64,000 bases of DNA, taken from positions 2,294,001 through 2,358,000 of the forward strand of contig NZ_CP114288.1 of assembly GCF_027111335.1 (NCBI RefSeq), written 5' to 3'. The notes under the pieces are model-generated. The model was not told the DNA's origin. It searched no databases and saw only the letters and a program-made list of their open reading frames with translations. This DNA is from Flavobacterium aquiphilum (lineage in GTDB: Bacteria; Bacteroidota; Bacteroidia; Flavobacteriales; Flavobacteriaceae). The translations under genes were made by a program, and so were the position numbers. Shown in pieces: positions 1 to 9,604 of this stretch. Within the stretch, counting starts at the first letter, position 1, and every line of letters begins with the position of its first letter.

Positions 1-514
1 TTTCTATGTAGTAATAAACGTTTTCTTGGTAGTATCCGGGCGTGTAGTAAGCAGGAGCGTAAGCACCATACCATCCGCCAAATCCAGCTCCGTAACCAAC
101 ACCCCATCCGCCAACGTAACCGTATCCCATTCCAGGATATCCCATGCCGCCGTAGTAGTTTGCTGTCCCAGGAACATATTGGGTTTCTTTGTCTGCTCTA
201 ATGAAACGCAAAGTGATTACGCCATCAAAACCTTCAGTTTGAACAATTTTTAGTTTTTCTTCCTGAGTAAGGTTAAGGTTTTGGTGGTTTAAATAATTAT
301 ATGATGGATTTAAGACTTTTGGGTTTATCGAAGCGATTCTATTTTCTGTAGCTCTTCTTGAGCTTTCATCTTTTACTAATGCTACAACCAATACTTTCTT
401 GAATTGTTCTTTGGCAAGTGTAGAATTTGGATCTCTCCAACTTGATACAATGGATGTATTACTTCCGCAACTTGCAAAGCATACACAGATTAATACGACA
501 AATAATTTTCTCAT
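1..514 (-). CDS. Gly/Tyr-rich lipoprotein, 3' end outside the window
   Basis: The frame is open from ATG at 514 to the window edge, about 171 codons, so the C-terminus is missing. The N-terminus is a lipoprotein signal with a Cys in the context CFASCGS, so the protein is probably lipid-anchored in the envelope. The first 110 residues look like a small mixed domain. Residues from about 118 on are very rich in Gly, Tyr, Trp and Pro (repeated GYG, GGW, YY). I do not recognise a named family; the start resembles DUF4136-type lipoproteins, but this is only an impression. Confidence 0.75.
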   Translation of the reverse strand, partial: MRKLFVVLICVCFASCGSNTSIVSSWRDPNSTLAKEQFKKVLVVALVKDESSRRATENRIASINPKVLNPSYNYLNHQNLNLTQEEKLKIVQTEGFDGVITLRFIRADKETQYVPGTANYYGGMGYPGMGYGYVGGWGVGYGAGFGGWYGAYAPAYYTPGYYQENVYYYIE

Positions 515-609
515 GATGTTGTTTGTTTTTTAGTTATAATGTAAGTAAAAGTAATTATAATTTGAAAACAAAATTCATGAAAAGCAATAAAAATTTTACT
601 TTTATTTTC

Positions 610-1062
610 TTAATATGACTTTTTTATCCTGTCTAAATCTCGTTTAGTGTCCTGTTCCTTAAGTGATTCCCTTTTGTCGTATGTTTTTTTACCTCTGCAA
701 AGCCCAATTTGTAGTTTTGCCAAACCTTTTTCGTTGGTAAACAATTTTAACGGAACTATTGTAAGACCTTTGGCTTGGACACTTCGGGCAAGACTTTTTA
801 GTTCTCTTCTGTTTAATAGCAGTTTTCGCTCGCTACGGGCTTTATGGTTGAATTGGTTTCCAAAACTATATTCCTCAATATAGGTATTGATGGCAAAAAG
901 TTCGTTGTTACTGAATTCACAAAAACTTTCGGTAATATTTGCTTTCCCTAATCGGATAGATTTGATTTCAGTACCCGCCAAAACGATTCCTGCCGTATAG
1001 GTTTCAAGGATTTCGTAATCGAATCGGGCTCTTTTATTGAGTATGTTAACAGTTTTTTGCAT
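610..1062 (-). CDS. smpB: SsrA-binding protein SmpB
   Basis: This 150-aa protein binds tmRNA and delivers it to stalled ribosomes in trans-translation. The sequence shows the family's beta-barrel core ([13 protein letters not shown] early, then the RKLLL segment) and the basic C-terminal tail with [10 protein letters not shown], which inserts into the mRNA channel. Length is normal for the family. The gene is divergent from the VF530 gene at 1133, with only 70 bp between start codons. Its -7 box TAAATTTG lies at 1077-1070, so the transcript should begin within a few bases of the ATG at 1062. No tmRNA gene was seen in this window. Confidence 0.95.
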   Translation of the reverse strand: MQKTVNILNKRARFDYEILETYTAGIVLAGTEIKSIRLGKANITESFCEFSNNELFAINTYIEEYSFGNQFNHKARSERKLLLNRRELKSLARSVQAKGLTIVPLKLFTNEKGLAKLQIGLCRGKKTYDKRESLKEQDTKRDLDRIKKSY

Positions 1063-1132
1063 AGTTGCGCAAATTTAGGAACTAATTAATGAATGGACAA
1101 TTGTTTTTAGGAAAATGCCATAAATTTGCATC
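1063..1132. promoter_or_regulatory. Divergent promoter pair for smpB and VF530 gene
   Basis: Both strands carry TAAATTTG, matching the Bacteroidetes -7 consensus TAnnTTTG: 1121-1128 on plus and 1077-1070 on minus. A shared CAATTG palindrome at 1098-1103 supplies a TTG for each direction, with spacers of about 17 bp (plus) and 20 bp (minus). The predicted start points fall at or within a few bases of the two ATG codons, implying leaderless or nearly leaderless mRNAs. Confidence 0.6.
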
Positions 1133-1366
1133 ATGGAAAAACAACACTCAAAAGACCCGCTTCATGGAGTTACCCTCCAAAAAATAGTCGAAACACTAGT
1201 GGATTATTATGGTTTTGACACTTTGGGCGAACTGATTCGAATAAAATCCTTCAATCTAAATCCAAGTGTAAAATCAAGTCTTACCTTTTTACGAAAAACC
1301 GATTGGGCCAGAAAACAAGTTGAGGAATTGTATATAAAAACGCTTCCGAAATTACAATCCAAATAA
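1133..1366 (+). CDS. VF530-family small DNA-binding protein (DUF2132)
   Basis: The 77-aa protein matches the VF530 family pattern well: DPLHGVTLQ near the N-terminus, YGFDTLGELI, the segment NPSVKSSLTFLRKT and a WARKQVEELY end. Family members are short helical proteins, described structurally as DNA-binding-like, with no firmly established role. The start is the only ATG and sits five bases behind a -7 box, so the mRNA may lack a leader. The gene is divergent from smpB. Codon use does not look foreign. Confidence 0.85.
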   Translation: MEKQHSKDPLHGVTLQKIVETLVDYYGFDTLGELIRIKSFNLNPSVKSSLTFLRKTDWARKQVEELYIKTLPKLQSK

Positions 1367-1369
1367 TTA

Positions 1370-1473
1370 GGAGCTTTTTCCGGCTGTCCGCTATATTCCC
1401 GATTAACAAAAACTACGGCTAAATTGCCTTGTTTTTCTAAATCGGGAGATGCCGCTTCCATCCGGGCTAGGGG
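1370..1473 (-). repeat. Dispersed palindromic repeat, family A copy 1
   Basis: The copy begins GGAGC and ends near GGGCTAGGGG, with GATGCCGCTTCCATC next to the end. Its centre is an inverted repeat (TCCCGATTA... to ...TAAATCGGGA) around AAAAACTACGGCTAAA. The centre is nearly identical to copy 2 at 14446. It lies between the convergent VF530 and acetyltransferase genes and may act as a terminator for both. Confidence 0.75.
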
Positions 1474-1502
1474 ATTTCACTTCACAAGATATTTTAGTGT
1501 CG

Positions 1503-2054
1503 TTATTTATTCAAAAGGGAATAAACCAACGAATCAAGAAAACGGCCTTCGTAGTATTCATTTTCAATAAAATGACCTTCTTTTACAAAACCATTTTTTA
1601 ATAAAACTTTCTCCGAACCTTTGTTTTCCGGATCCAAAATGGCTTCAATTGAGTGTAGTTTCATTTCTTTAAAACCATACTCAATTACTTTTTGCAAAGC
1701 TTCAGAAACAATTCCTTTTCCATTGTATTCAGGAAATATCATATAGCCAACTTCTGCTCTGTAGTGCTCTGGTTTTAATCGGTAATGACCAATGATTCCG
1801 ATGAGTTTTTCGGGTTCGTCAAGAAAGCAAATTCCCCAATTGATACCAATTCCATTTTCAATTTTATCATCAAACATTGCGATAAGTTCCAAGGCTTCTT
1901 CTTTGGTCTTAAGATAGGGTCTGGGAATATATTTCATCACTTCGTCATTCGAACGCAAAGATAAAATGGCCTCAGCATCATTTATATTGACATGTCTTAA
2001 TAATAAACGCTCTGTTTTTAATATTGGAAATGGTAAAAAGTTAATTTCTAGCAT
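1503..2054 (-). CDS. GNAT acetyltransferase, RimJ/RimL type
   Basis: This 183-aa protein is an N-acetyltransferase of the Acetyltransf_3 (RimJ/RimL-like) group. It shows the opening TERLLLRHVN, the acetyl-CoA loop region GYMIFPEYNGKGIVSEAL, and the closing block ILDPENKGSEKVLLKNGFVKEG typical of the family. The substrate cannot be told from sequence. The frame extends upstream to 2186 but that would overlap the preceding gene, so the ATG at 2054 is chosen. It follows the epimerase-like gene by 19 bp and is probably cotranscribed. Confidence 0.85.
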   Translation of the reverse strand: MLEINFLPFPILKTERLLLRHVNINDAEAILSLRSNDEVMKYIPRPYLKTKEEALELIAMFDDKIENGIGINWGICFLDEPEKLIGIIGHYRLKPEHYRAEVGYMIFPEYNGKGIVSEALQKVIEYGFKEMKLHSIEAILDPENKGSEKVLLKNGFVKEGHFIENEYYEGRFLDSLVYSLLNK

Positions 2055-2073
2055 AACGTTAATTTGTTGTTGA

Positions 2074-2922
2074 TTAGAGAATTTCGATACTGAAAGCGGA
2101 ATGAAAAATTGCTTTCGCTTCCAATAGTTGAATGCCTTCTTTTTCAAAAATATTTCCAGATTTCTCCACAGTGTCCGAATAGCCAAACCAAGGCTCGATA
2201 CAAATAAAAGGCGCGTTTGGAGTCCAGATTCCTAAATCAGGAAAATCGGTGTAGCTTACTTTTAAAAATGGTTTGGATTTGTCCAAAATGGTAATCGATT
2301 TTGAAGCTATGTTTTTGAAAACCAAAGCATCATTTTCAAACAATTTGTAGTTCAAATGCAATTCATTTTTATCTAAAATTAATTCATTTGTTTTATTCGA
2401 AATCAAACCTTCTTCCAGTAAATAATAGTTTAAAGTTTCTTCCTTTTCGAAGACCAAACTGTAATTTTTAAAATCGCCTGGTAAGTCAAATGCTGGATGG
2501 GCACCAATTGAAAAAGGCATTGTGGACTCTCCATTATTGAAAACTTTATATTCAATTTTTAAGGATCTGTTATCCAAAGTATAAATCAAATGCAAGTCAA
2601 AGTCAAAAGGATATTTTTCTTTAGTTGATTGGGGAGCAATTAATGAAAAAGTCGCGCTATTTTCTTGTTTGTCAATTAATTCAAAATCCATTTCACGGGC
2701 AAAACCGTGTCTTGATAATTGATATTGAGCATTGTCGTATTGATAGCTATTGTTTTTTAGTGTGCCTACAATAGGGAATAAAACGGGAGAATGCTTTCCC
2801 CAAAAATCAGGATTCCCATTCCAGATGTATTCTCTATTTGAATTGTCTTTTAGTGAGCATAATTCGGCTCCTGTGTGTTTAATTTGTGCGGTTAAAAATT
2901 GGTTGGTTATAGTTGTAATCAC
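2074..2922 (-). CDS. Aldose 1-epimerase family protein (LacX/YeaD-like)
   Basis: The 282-aa protein belongs to the galactose mutarotase-like beta-sandwich superfamily. Characteristic segments are EYIWNGNPDFWGKHSPVLFP, SRHGFAR with the first catalytic-type His, GAHPAFDLPG with the second, and IEPWFGYSD near the end. Such proteins interconvert anomers of sugars or sugar phosphates in the cytoplasm; the substrate here is unknown. There is no signal peptide. The acetyltransferase gene follows by 19 bp on the same strand. Confidence 0.85.
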   Translation of the reverse strand: MITTITNQFLTAQIKHTGAELCSLKDNSNREYIWNGNPDFWGKHSPVLFPIVGTLKNNSYQYDNAQYQLSRHGFAREMDFELIDKQENSATFSLIAPQSTKEKYPFDFDLHLIYTLDNRSLKIEYKVFNNGESTMPFSIGAHPAFDLPGDFKNYSLVFEKEETLNYYLLEEGLISNKTNELILDKNELHLNYKLFENDALVFKNIASKSITILDKSKPFLKVSYTDFPDLGIWTPNAPFICIEPWFGYSDTVEKSGNIFEKEGIQLLEAKAIFHSAFSIEIL

Positions 2923-3176
2923 GGAAACAATATTTTGTTAGTAAATGTGTTGTAAAGATATTTTATAAATCTTGTTTTAGGAAAGAAAACGGAAATTATA
3001 TTAGGTTAAAAATTAATCAAATTCTTAATTTTAAGCATAAATTCATTTTTTTTTCCATTAATTTGCTTTAGAAACATAAAATTTATGAATTAAGCATAAC
3101 AGGTCGGGATTCGATTGTCAAGCTCTGATGCGTTAATTTTATAAATTCCCCTAATGAAATCAATAAACACCCATAT

Positions 3177-5447
3177 ATGAGAAATAATTGTTTTAGAGTA
3201 CTGTTTCAATTGGCTTTATTAATTGTATTTAATACCTCATGGAGTCAGGATGCAGTTCCAACAGGAACTACCCAACCGGTTTCAAAGTACGATTATCACG
3301 ATGCCTTTGGTCCATTTTTTTATACCAATAACGGTTCGTCAACACGATCTGCAAATGGAGCACCAGGACATGAATATTGGCAAAATAGGGCAGACTACAA
3401 ACTAACTGCCAAATTAAATGAAAAAACGAATGAAATTGTAGGTTCCGAAATACTTACTTATACAAATAATAGTACTGATGTAATGTCTTTTGTGTGGATG
3501 CATTTGGATCAAAATTTATTCAAATCAGATTCCAGAGGAAATGCTCTTATTCCATTGACGGGAAGCCGTAACGGAGCAAGAGGTGAAATTTTTGACGGTG
3601 GCCACAAAATTAAATCTGTTAAAATTGTTACTACTTCAAAAGGCGGAAAATCAACCGAAAAAGAAGCAAAATACACTATTACTGACACGAGAATGCAAAT
3701 TTTTCTTCCGGATAATTTGAAAGCCAAAGGTGGTGTAGTGAAAATTAAAATTGATTTCTCATTTATTTCTCCAAAAGAAGGTTCGGACAGAATGGGAGTT
3801 TTGGATACCAAAAACGGTAAAATTTTTACGATTGCACAATGGTATCCACGTATGTGTGTGTATGATGACATAAGAGGTTGGAATACGAATCCATATTTGG
3901 GAGCTTCTGAGTTTTATTTGGAGTATGGAGACTTTGATGCCAATATTACAGTACCTGCGAATCATGTTGTAGTTTGCTCGGGTGAGTTGCTAAATGCTTC
4001 TGCTGTTTATACTGCCGAAGAGCAAAAAAGAATTGCTCAAGCAAAACAAAGCGAGAAAACGGTTATGATTCGTACTGCTGAAGAAGTGGCTGCTAATGCT
4101 TCAAAAGCAGGAACAACTTCTGAAAAAACGTGGCATTTTAAAATAAAAAATGCTCGTGATCTTTCCTGGGCATCTTCTCCGGCATTTATTTTGGATGGAG
4201 CCAGAATTAATTTACCAAGTGGGGCAAAAGCATTGGCATTGTCTGCTTATCCTGTAGAAAGTGCAGGGAATGAGGCTTGGGGACGTGCTACAGAATATAC
4301 TAAAACTTCGATTGAGAATTATTCCAAAAGATGGTTTGAATATCCTTATCCAGTTGCGACAAACGTAGCTGGTAATGAAGGAGGAATGGAATATCCTGGA
4401 ATTGTTTTTTGTGGTTGGGAGTCAAAAGGAGAGGATTTATGGGGAGTTACAGACCATGAATTTGGTCATGGCTGGTTCCCAATGATTGTGGGTTCAAATG
4501 AGCGTTTATATGGTTGGATGGACGAAGGATTCAATACTTTTATTAATTCAATCAGTTCTTCTGATTTTAATAATGGTGAATATAAAGCTAAGCCAACAGA
4601 TCTTCATCAAAACGCGGATTATTTTACAAATCCAAAGAATGAACCAATAATGAGTTCTCCTGATAATATGAAAGAAAAAAATATTGGTCTTTTATGTTAT
4701 TTCAAACCAAGTTCGGGATTGATTACTTTAAGGGAACAAATATTAGGACCGGAGCGTTTTGATTTAGCGTTCAGGACTTATACAGAGCGTTGGGCTTTTA
4801 AACACCCGGCTCCGGACGATTTTTTCAGAACTATGGAAAATGTAGCAGGTGAGGACTTAAATTGGTTTTGGAGAGGTTGGTTTGTGAATAACTGGCGATT
4901 GGATCAAGGTGTGAACTCGGTTAAATATGTGAAAAATGCCCCAAGTAAAGGAGCTATAATCACTATTGAAAATTTTGAAAAAATGGCAATGCCAGTGGTT
5001 TTGGATGTAAAAACCAAAAGCGGAAAAGTAACCCGTGTTAAACTTCCAGTTGAGATCTGGCAGCGCAACGTTGATTGGTCATTTAAAGTAGAAACTACCG
5101 AAGAAATCGAAAGTGTAGTTATTGATGCCGATCATACATTCCCGGATGTGAATGAAAGCAATAATACTTGGAAATCAGGTACAGGAGTAGTTGAAAAAGA
5201 TATTATTTTGGATGGGTACCTAGGTAAATTCTCTACTAAAGCTGCTCCTTTGAAAATTGAGATCACCGAAAAAAACAGTGTTCTTTACGCTGAAATTACC
5301 AATTATCCGAAATTTTCACTTGCACCAATTGGTAAAGATAAATTTGAATCCAAAGAAGCAGGTGTAACCTTAGAGTTTAACGAGGCGAAAAATGCATTTG
5401 ATATGATTATCAGTTCCAACCAAAAGTTACCTTTTACAAGGGATTAG
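3177..5447 (+). CDS. M1-family exported metallopeptidase
   Basis: The 756-aa protein has an N-terminal signal peptide ending in TSWSQ. The zinc site is HEFGH at about residues 427-431, with the third ligand Glu at about 450 (WMDEG), giving the M1 spacing HExxH-x18-E. The exopeptidase motif appears as GGMEYPG just before it, in place of the usual GAMEN. The protein therefore probably acts as an aminopeptidase in the periplasm or outside the cell. The C-terminal 200 residues form an extra beta-rich region. It stands alone, with a hairpin terminator downstream at 5590. Confidence 0.9.
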   Translation: MRNNCFRVLFQLALLIVFNTSWSQDAVPTGTTQPVSKYDYHDAFGPFFYTNNGSSTRSANGAPGHEYWQNRADYKLTAKLNEKTNEIVGSEILTYTNNSTDVMSFVWMHLDQNLFKSDSRGNALIPLTGSRNGARGEIFDGGHKIKSVKIVTTSKGGKSTEKEAKYTITDTRMQIFLPDNLKAKGGVVKIKIDFSFISPKEGSDRMGVLDTKNGKIFTIAQWYPRMCVYDDIRGWNTNPYLGASEFYLEYGDFDANITVPANHVVVCSGELLNASAVYTAEEQKRIAQAKQSEKTVMIRTAEEVAANASKAGTTSEKTWHFKIKNARDLSWASSPAFILDGARINLPSGAKALALSAYPVESAGNEAWGRATEYTKTSIENYSKRWFEYPYPVATNVAGNEGGMEYPGIVFCGWESKGEDLWGVTDHEFGHGWFPMIVGSNERLYGWMDEGFNTFINSISSSDFNNGEYKAKPTDLHQNADYFTNPKNEPIMSSPDNMKEKNIGLLCYFKPSSGLITLREQILGPERFDLAFRTYTERWAFKHPAPDDFFRTMENVAGEDLNWFWRGWFVNNWRLDQGVNSVKYVKNAPSKGAIITIENFEKMAMPVVLDVKTKSGKVTRVKLPVEIWQRNVDWSFKVETTEEIESVVIDADHTFPDVNESNNTWKSGTGVVEKDIILDGYLGKFSTKAAPLKIEITEKNSVLYAEITNYPKFSLAPIGKDKFESKEAGVTLEFNEAKNAFDMIISSNQKLPFTRD

Positions 5448-5589
5448 GGAAGTTTAAAAGGTTTAAAAGTTTAGAAGCCTAAAGTTTTAAGCTTTAAATC
5501 TTTAAAATATTTGTTTTTTATTTTCAAACTTATAGCCCAAGGTTTTAGCCTTGGATAAGTTTTAGTTAGGAAGATTAGAATAAAAAAAA

Positions 5590-5628
5590 AAGACTTGTAG
5601 GAAATAAAAATCTACAAGTCTTTTTTTT
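5590..5628. terminator. Bidirectional hairpin terminator
   Basis: The arms AAGACTTGTAG and CTACAAGTCTT are perfect complements, flanked by an A-run on one side and a T-run on the other. It can end both the M1 peptidase gene (plus) and aguA (minus). Confidence 0.85.
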
Positions 5629-5672
5629 AATAATTCTTTAAGAAAATAATTTGCGAATTTGCGGTAAAAAAA

Positions 5673-6713
5673 TTACTCCGGAATCTGCTGACTTAAGCAG
5701 TGCAACGTTCCAAATCCCCAAATGAAGTCAATAGCACTAATCCCGATAACTTCTCTGTCAGGGAAACATTCTGCCAAAATATTTAGAGCGATTCTGTCAT
5801 TGGCATCATTAAAAGTTGGAACCAAAACACAATTGTTTAAAATCAAGAAATTGGCATAACTAGCCGGTAAACGCAATCCGTCAAAGTCAATTCGTTTTGG
5901 CATTGGTAACGACACTATAACAGGGGATTTTCCATCTTCAAGTTTAGCATTTTGCAGTCTTTTTAAATTGTCTTGCAATGGTTTGTAATTGCTGTCATTA
6001 GGATCCAATTCAACTATGGTTACAATAGTGTCTTCATTTACAAATCTGCATAAATCATCTATATGCCCGTGAGTGTCATCGCCCTCAATTCCGTCGCCTA
6101 ACCAAATTACATTGGTAACTCCAAGGTATTCTTTGAAAATGGCTTCGTAATCTTCTTTGGTAAAACCTGGATTTCTAACTTGGATATCAGGGTGCATCAA
6201 GCATTCTTCAGAAGTCAATAACGTTCCTCTACCGTTTACATCAATAGCACCGCCTTCGACAATTACAGGTTTTCCTTTGTACATTACTTGAGTAACAGGA
6301 ATATTTAGGAAATCACCAACTTTGGCAGGAACATGTTTGTCCAAATTGATGTTTCTATATTTTGCCCAACCGTTAAAATTGAAGTTTAAAGCTTCTCTTT
6401 TTTCTCCGTTTTTTACAATAATTGGACCTGAATCACGCATCCAACTGCGATTGGTTTTATGTATAATGAATGAAACGCTGCTCATTTTTACATAAGCCAT
6501 TTCAAGCATTTCGGTCACTCTGTTCTTTTGAATTTCATCGGCAACAACCAAGAATACCTGTTCGTAAGTAGCAACTTTTTTGATGAATTCAACAAAAGCC
6601 CACTGAACGGCTTCATATTTCCCCGGCCAATCTTTTCCGTTATGTGGAAAACACAATAAAATTCCTTGTTGTTTTTCCCATTCTGCAGGAAATCGTCTTG
6701 TAAGTGTTGTCAT
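5673..6713 (-). CDS. aguA: Agmatine deiminase
   Basis: The 346-aa protein is of the peptidyl-arginine deiminase/agmatine deiminase family and hydrolyses agmatine to N-carbamoylputrescine and ammonia. Visible markers are RRFPAEWEKQQG at the start, the WMRDSGPI block, the FNGWAKY block, and the C-terminal GFGTLHCLSQQ, which holds the catalytic Cys at about residue 339. The ATG at 6713 is preferred; upstream codons to 6740 do not match the family. The partner enzyme aguB is 1.9 kb downstream in the same direction, separated by a plus-strand lipoprotein gene. Confidence 0.93.
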   Translation of the reverse strand: MTTLTRRFPAEWEKQQGILLCFPHNGKDWPGKYEAVQWAFVEFIKKVATYEQVFLVVADEIQKNRVTEMLEMAYVKMSSVSFIIHKTNRSWMRDSGPIIVKNGEKREALNFNFNGWAKYRNINLDKHVPAKVGDFLNIPVTQVMYKGKPVIVEGGAIDVNGRGTLLTSEECLMHPDIQVRNPGFTKEDYEAIFKEYLGVTNVIWLGDGIEGDDTHGHIDDLCRFVNEDTIVTIVELDPNDSNYKPLQDNLKRLQNAKLEDGKSPVIVSLPMPKRIDFDGLRLPASYANFLILNNCVLVPTFNDANDRIALNILAECFPDREVIGISAIDFIWGFGTLHCLSQQIPE

Positions 6714-6903
6714 ATTTAATACTAATTGTAATGCGTGCAAAGATAAACAATCAGTAGAATTAATAAATAGTAATGAGGATTACATTTTTGGCCAAATGCG
6801 ATTCAAATCTTCCGAATAGTTATGTTAAAGTTTTCGTAATATTTCCTTAATAGAGGTTATAAGGGCGAAAAGTACTTTTGAAAAAAATTATAAAAACATA
6901 AAA

Positions 6904-8433
6904 ATGGTAAAGAAAAGTGTAGCTGTATTGGCAATATTATTTTTAATAGTAGGTTGTGATAACAACAACAATGATTCAAGTAAACCTACTGAAGAAACAG
7001 TAAATGAAAATCCGTCAACTTTCAAAGAAATTGGTTCTATAACCATTGGAGGTACAGCCGCCGCTGAAATTAGTGCTTATGACGAAACTACTAAAAAACT
7101 TTTTACCGTTAACAACAGTGGTGTGAACAGAATTGATATAATTGATCTTTCTGATCCTTCAAAGCCTACCATAGTTGGTAAAATTGATTTGACGGTTTAT
7201 AATGGTGCAGCCAATAGCGTGTCAACTTACAATGGAAAAGTTGCTGTAGCTATGGAATCTACCATAAACAAGCAAGATCCGGGTAAAGTTGCTGTTTTTG
7301 AAGCTTCAAATTATGCCCTTGTAAAAGAAGTAGCCGTTGGAGCATTGCCTGATATGATTACTTATTCTCCTGATGGAAAATTTATTTTGACTGCCAACGA
7401 AGGGGAGCCGAACGATACTTATTCGCAAGACCCGGACGGTTCGGTTTCTATTATTGATATAACGTCCAATTATGCTGTAACAACTTTGAATTTTGCAAGT
7501 TTTACGAGTCAATTAGCTGATTTAAAAGCGAAAGGGTTTAGGATTGCAAGCCCGACAAACAATTTTGCCGCCGATATTGAACCAGAATACATTACTGTTT
7601 CTGCCGATTCAAAAACAGCTTGGGTTACTTTGCAAGAGAATAATGGCATTGCTAAAATTGATTTAGCATCAAAAAAAATCACACAACTTTTTCCTTTAGG
7701 TTATAAAGATTACAATTTGGCTGAAAATGCTTTGGATATTAATGATAAAGATGGTGGTGTCGTTTTTAGTACCTGGAAATTGAAAGGCTTGTTTAATCCA
7801 GATGCCATTAGCAATTTTGAAGTGAATAACGTTCAGTATATTGTTACTGCAAATGAAGGTGATGCCCGTGAATATTCTGCTTTTACAGATGTTCGAAGAA
7901 TAAACCATTCTTCCGTTATTTTGGATCCGATTGCTTTTCCAAATGCAGCTTTGCTAAAAAATGATGCCAATATGGGAAGATTGAATATCAATGTGAAAAT
8001 GGGTGATACTGATGGCGATGGTGATCTTGATGAATTGGTTGCTTTTGGAGGTCGTTCTTTTTCAATATGGAATGCTAGTACAGGACAAATAGTTTTTGAC
8101 AGTAAAAATGAATTAGATAAAAAAGCATACGAAGCAGGTCTTTATGATGACGGAAGAAGTGATGATAAAGGTGTGGAGCCAGAAGCTGTTTATGTAACGA
8201 AAATGGGAGATAAGCAAATTCTTTTTGTGGGAATGGAACGCGCTGATGCGGTAATGGTTTTCGATGTAAGCAATCCAACGGCTCCAAAATACCTGCAAAC
8301 TTTAAAAACAGGTGATGCTCCTGAAGGACTATTGTTTATCCCGGCTTCTAAAAGTCCAACGAAAAGAACTTTGGTTTTGGCAAGTTGCGAAGGAGACGGT
8401 TCTATTAAAATTTTCCAGCCTGAATTAAACTAA
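6904..8433 (+). CDS. Choice-of-anchor I family lipoprotein
   Basis: The 509-aa protein starts with a lipoprotein signal (IVGCDNN), followed by a low-complexity Asn/Ser linker. The rest is a beta-propeller-like fold of the choice-of-anchor I family: repeated patterns such as ITYSPDGKFILTANEGEPND, ITVSADSKTAWVTLQENN and VTANEGDAREY, and a calcium-loop-like DTDGDGDLDE at about residues 362-371. Members are cell-surface proteins in many bacteria; function is unknown. It lies between aguA and aguB on the opposite strand, with no visible link to polyamine synthesis. Confidence 0.85.
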   Translation: MVKKSVAVLAILFLIVGCDNNNNDSSKPTEETVNENPSTFKEIGSITIGGTAAAEISAYDETTKKLFTVNNSGVNRIDIIDLSDPSKPTIVGKIDLTVYNGAANSVSTYNGKVAVAMESTINKQDPGKVAVFEASNYALVKEVAVGALPDMITYSPDGKFILTANEGEPNDTYSQDPDGSVSIIDITSNYAVTTLNFASFTSQLADLKAKGFRIASPTNNFAADIEPEYITVSADSKTAWVTLQENNGIAKIDLASKKITQLFPLGYKDYNLAENALDINDKDGGVVFSTWKLKGLFNPDAISNFEVNNVQYIVTANEGDAREYSAFTDVRRINHSSVILDPIAFPNAALLKNDANMGRLNINVKMGDTDGDGDLDELVAFGGRSFSIWNASTGQIVFDSKNELDKKAYEAGLYDDGRSDDKGVEPEAVYVTKMGDKQILFVGMERADAVMVFDVSNPTAPKYLQTLKTGDAPEGLLFIPASKSPTKRTLVLASCEGDGSIKIFQPELN

Positions 8434-8472
8434 GATTTTAAGCTATTAAGTCGCTAAGACTTTAAAATAAAG

Positions 8473-8504
8473 AAGCCCCTAAGATTTTTGAATCTTAGGG
8501 GCTT
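8473..8504. terminator. Hairpin terminator between convergent genes
   Basis: Arms AAGCCCCTAAGATT and AATCTTAGGGGCTT are perfect 14-base complements with a 4-base loop. It ends the lipoprotein gene and lies about 75 bp beyond aguB. The T-tract is poor, so efficiency is uncertain. Confidence 0.7.
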
Positions 8505-8577
8505 AGTGTTTTATACTTAAGAAAAAGTTATGTTTCTTTTCTTAGAATCTTAGCAATATGGAGTCTTAGTGACTTAG

Positions 8578-9465
8578 TTAGTCAATCGCTCTTTTGGTTA
8601 TGTCACCAAAGGCATCGATTCTTCTATCTCTAAAGAAAGGCCAGTTTTGGCGTACATTTTCCTGTAAATCCAAGTCAACTTCAGCAATTAGGATTTCTTC
8701 TTTATCGTGTGAGGCTTGCGCCAAAATTTCTCCTTGTGGCCCCGCAATAAACGAAGAACCCCAAAACTGAATTCCAGCAGTTCCTTCGATATATTGTTCC
8801 AAACCAATTCTGTTAGCAGCAGCAACATATACACCATTGGCAACTGCATGGCCTTTCATTACGTTCATCCAGGCACCATGTTGATTTTCGCCGTATTGTT
8901 CTTTTTCAAGCGGGTGCCAACCGATTGCAGTTGGGTAAAATAATACGTCAGCACCTTTTAAGGCTGTTAAACGTGCAGCTTCCGGATACCATTGATCCCA
9001 GCAAATTAAAGTCCCAATTTTTCCTTTTTGAGTAGGGAATGCATTGAAACCTAAATCACCAGGTGTGAAATAGAATTTTTCATAGAAATGTGGGTCGTCC
9101 GGGATATGCATTTTACGGTATAATCCAGCTTCTGAACCATCAGTGTCGATGATATAAGCACTGTTGTGGTAAATTCCTGCCATTCTTTTTTCGAAGAAAG
9201 GAACAATGATTACCACTCCCAATTCTTTTGCCAATTCACTAAAAGCAATAAACGAAGTGCTGTATAATGGTTCTGCCAGAGCAAAATTTTCAACATCTTC
9301 ACTTTGACAAAAATAATGACTGCTGTATAACTCAGGCAACGAAATCACCTCAGCCCCTTGATTGGCTGCATCGCGCACCCAACTCAAACATTTCTTAAGG
9401 TTATTTTCAGCAATATCGTTTAGATTCAACTGAATCACTGCTATTTTGTATTTCTTCTTTGACAT
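8578..9465 (-). CDS. aguB: N-carbamoylputrescine amidase
   Basis: The 295-aa protein is a nitrilase-superfamily hydrolase that converts N-carbamoylputrescine to putrescine. The Glu-Lys-Cys triad is visible: E45 in SLPELYSS, K118 in YRKMHIPDD, and C155 in LICWDQWYPE. The last motif and GAWMNVMKGHA are typical of AguB instead of generic nitrilases. The ATG at 9465 is chosen over the upstream in-frame codon at 9486 because it matches the family start MSKKKYKIAVIQ. Together with aguA it completes the agmatine route to putrescine. Confidence 0.93.
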   Translation of the reverse strand: MSKKKYKIAVIQLNLNDIAENNLKKCLSWVRDAANQGAEVISLPELYSSHYFCQSEDVENFALAEPLYSTSFIAFSELAKELGVVIIVPFFEKRMAGIYHNSAYIIDTDGSEAGLYRKMHIPDDPHFYEKFYFTPGDLGFNAFPTQKGKIGTLICWDQWYPEAARLTALKGADVLFYPTAIGWHPLEKEQYGENQHGAWMNVMKGHAVANGVYVAAANRIGLEQYIEGTAGIQFWGSSFIAGPQGEILAQASHDKEEILIAEVDLDLQENVRQNWPFFRDRRIDAFGDITKRAID

Positions 9466-9542
9466 GGTAAAAAAATTAGACTGCAAAAGTAGTTATTTTT
9501 TACAAAGAGTAAAAGCGTATTTAGTTTGTAAAAGAATAAATG

Positions 9543-9580
9543 AAAACGCCTCCAAAAAGCATTGTTTTTGAAGGCATTTT
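9543..9580. terminator. Hairpin terminator downstream of the F420-type oxidoreductase gene
   Basis: Arms AAAACGCCTCCAAAAA and TTTTTGAAGGCATTTT pair at 14 of 16 positions. It lies 25 bp beyond the stop of the gene at 9605. Confidence 0.65.
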
Positions 9581-9604
9581 ATTGTTTTTTAGTATTGTTT
9601 TGGA

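Noticed and set aside
2055..2186. N-terminal extension of the acetyltransferase
   Set aside because: It would overlap the upstream epimerase-like gene and does not match the family start.
5530..5565. AGCCCAAGG...CCTTGG hairpin after the M1 peptidase
   Set aside because: A short hairpin (CCAAGG/CCTTGG) without a T-run, next to a much stronger terminator at 5590; not listed separately.
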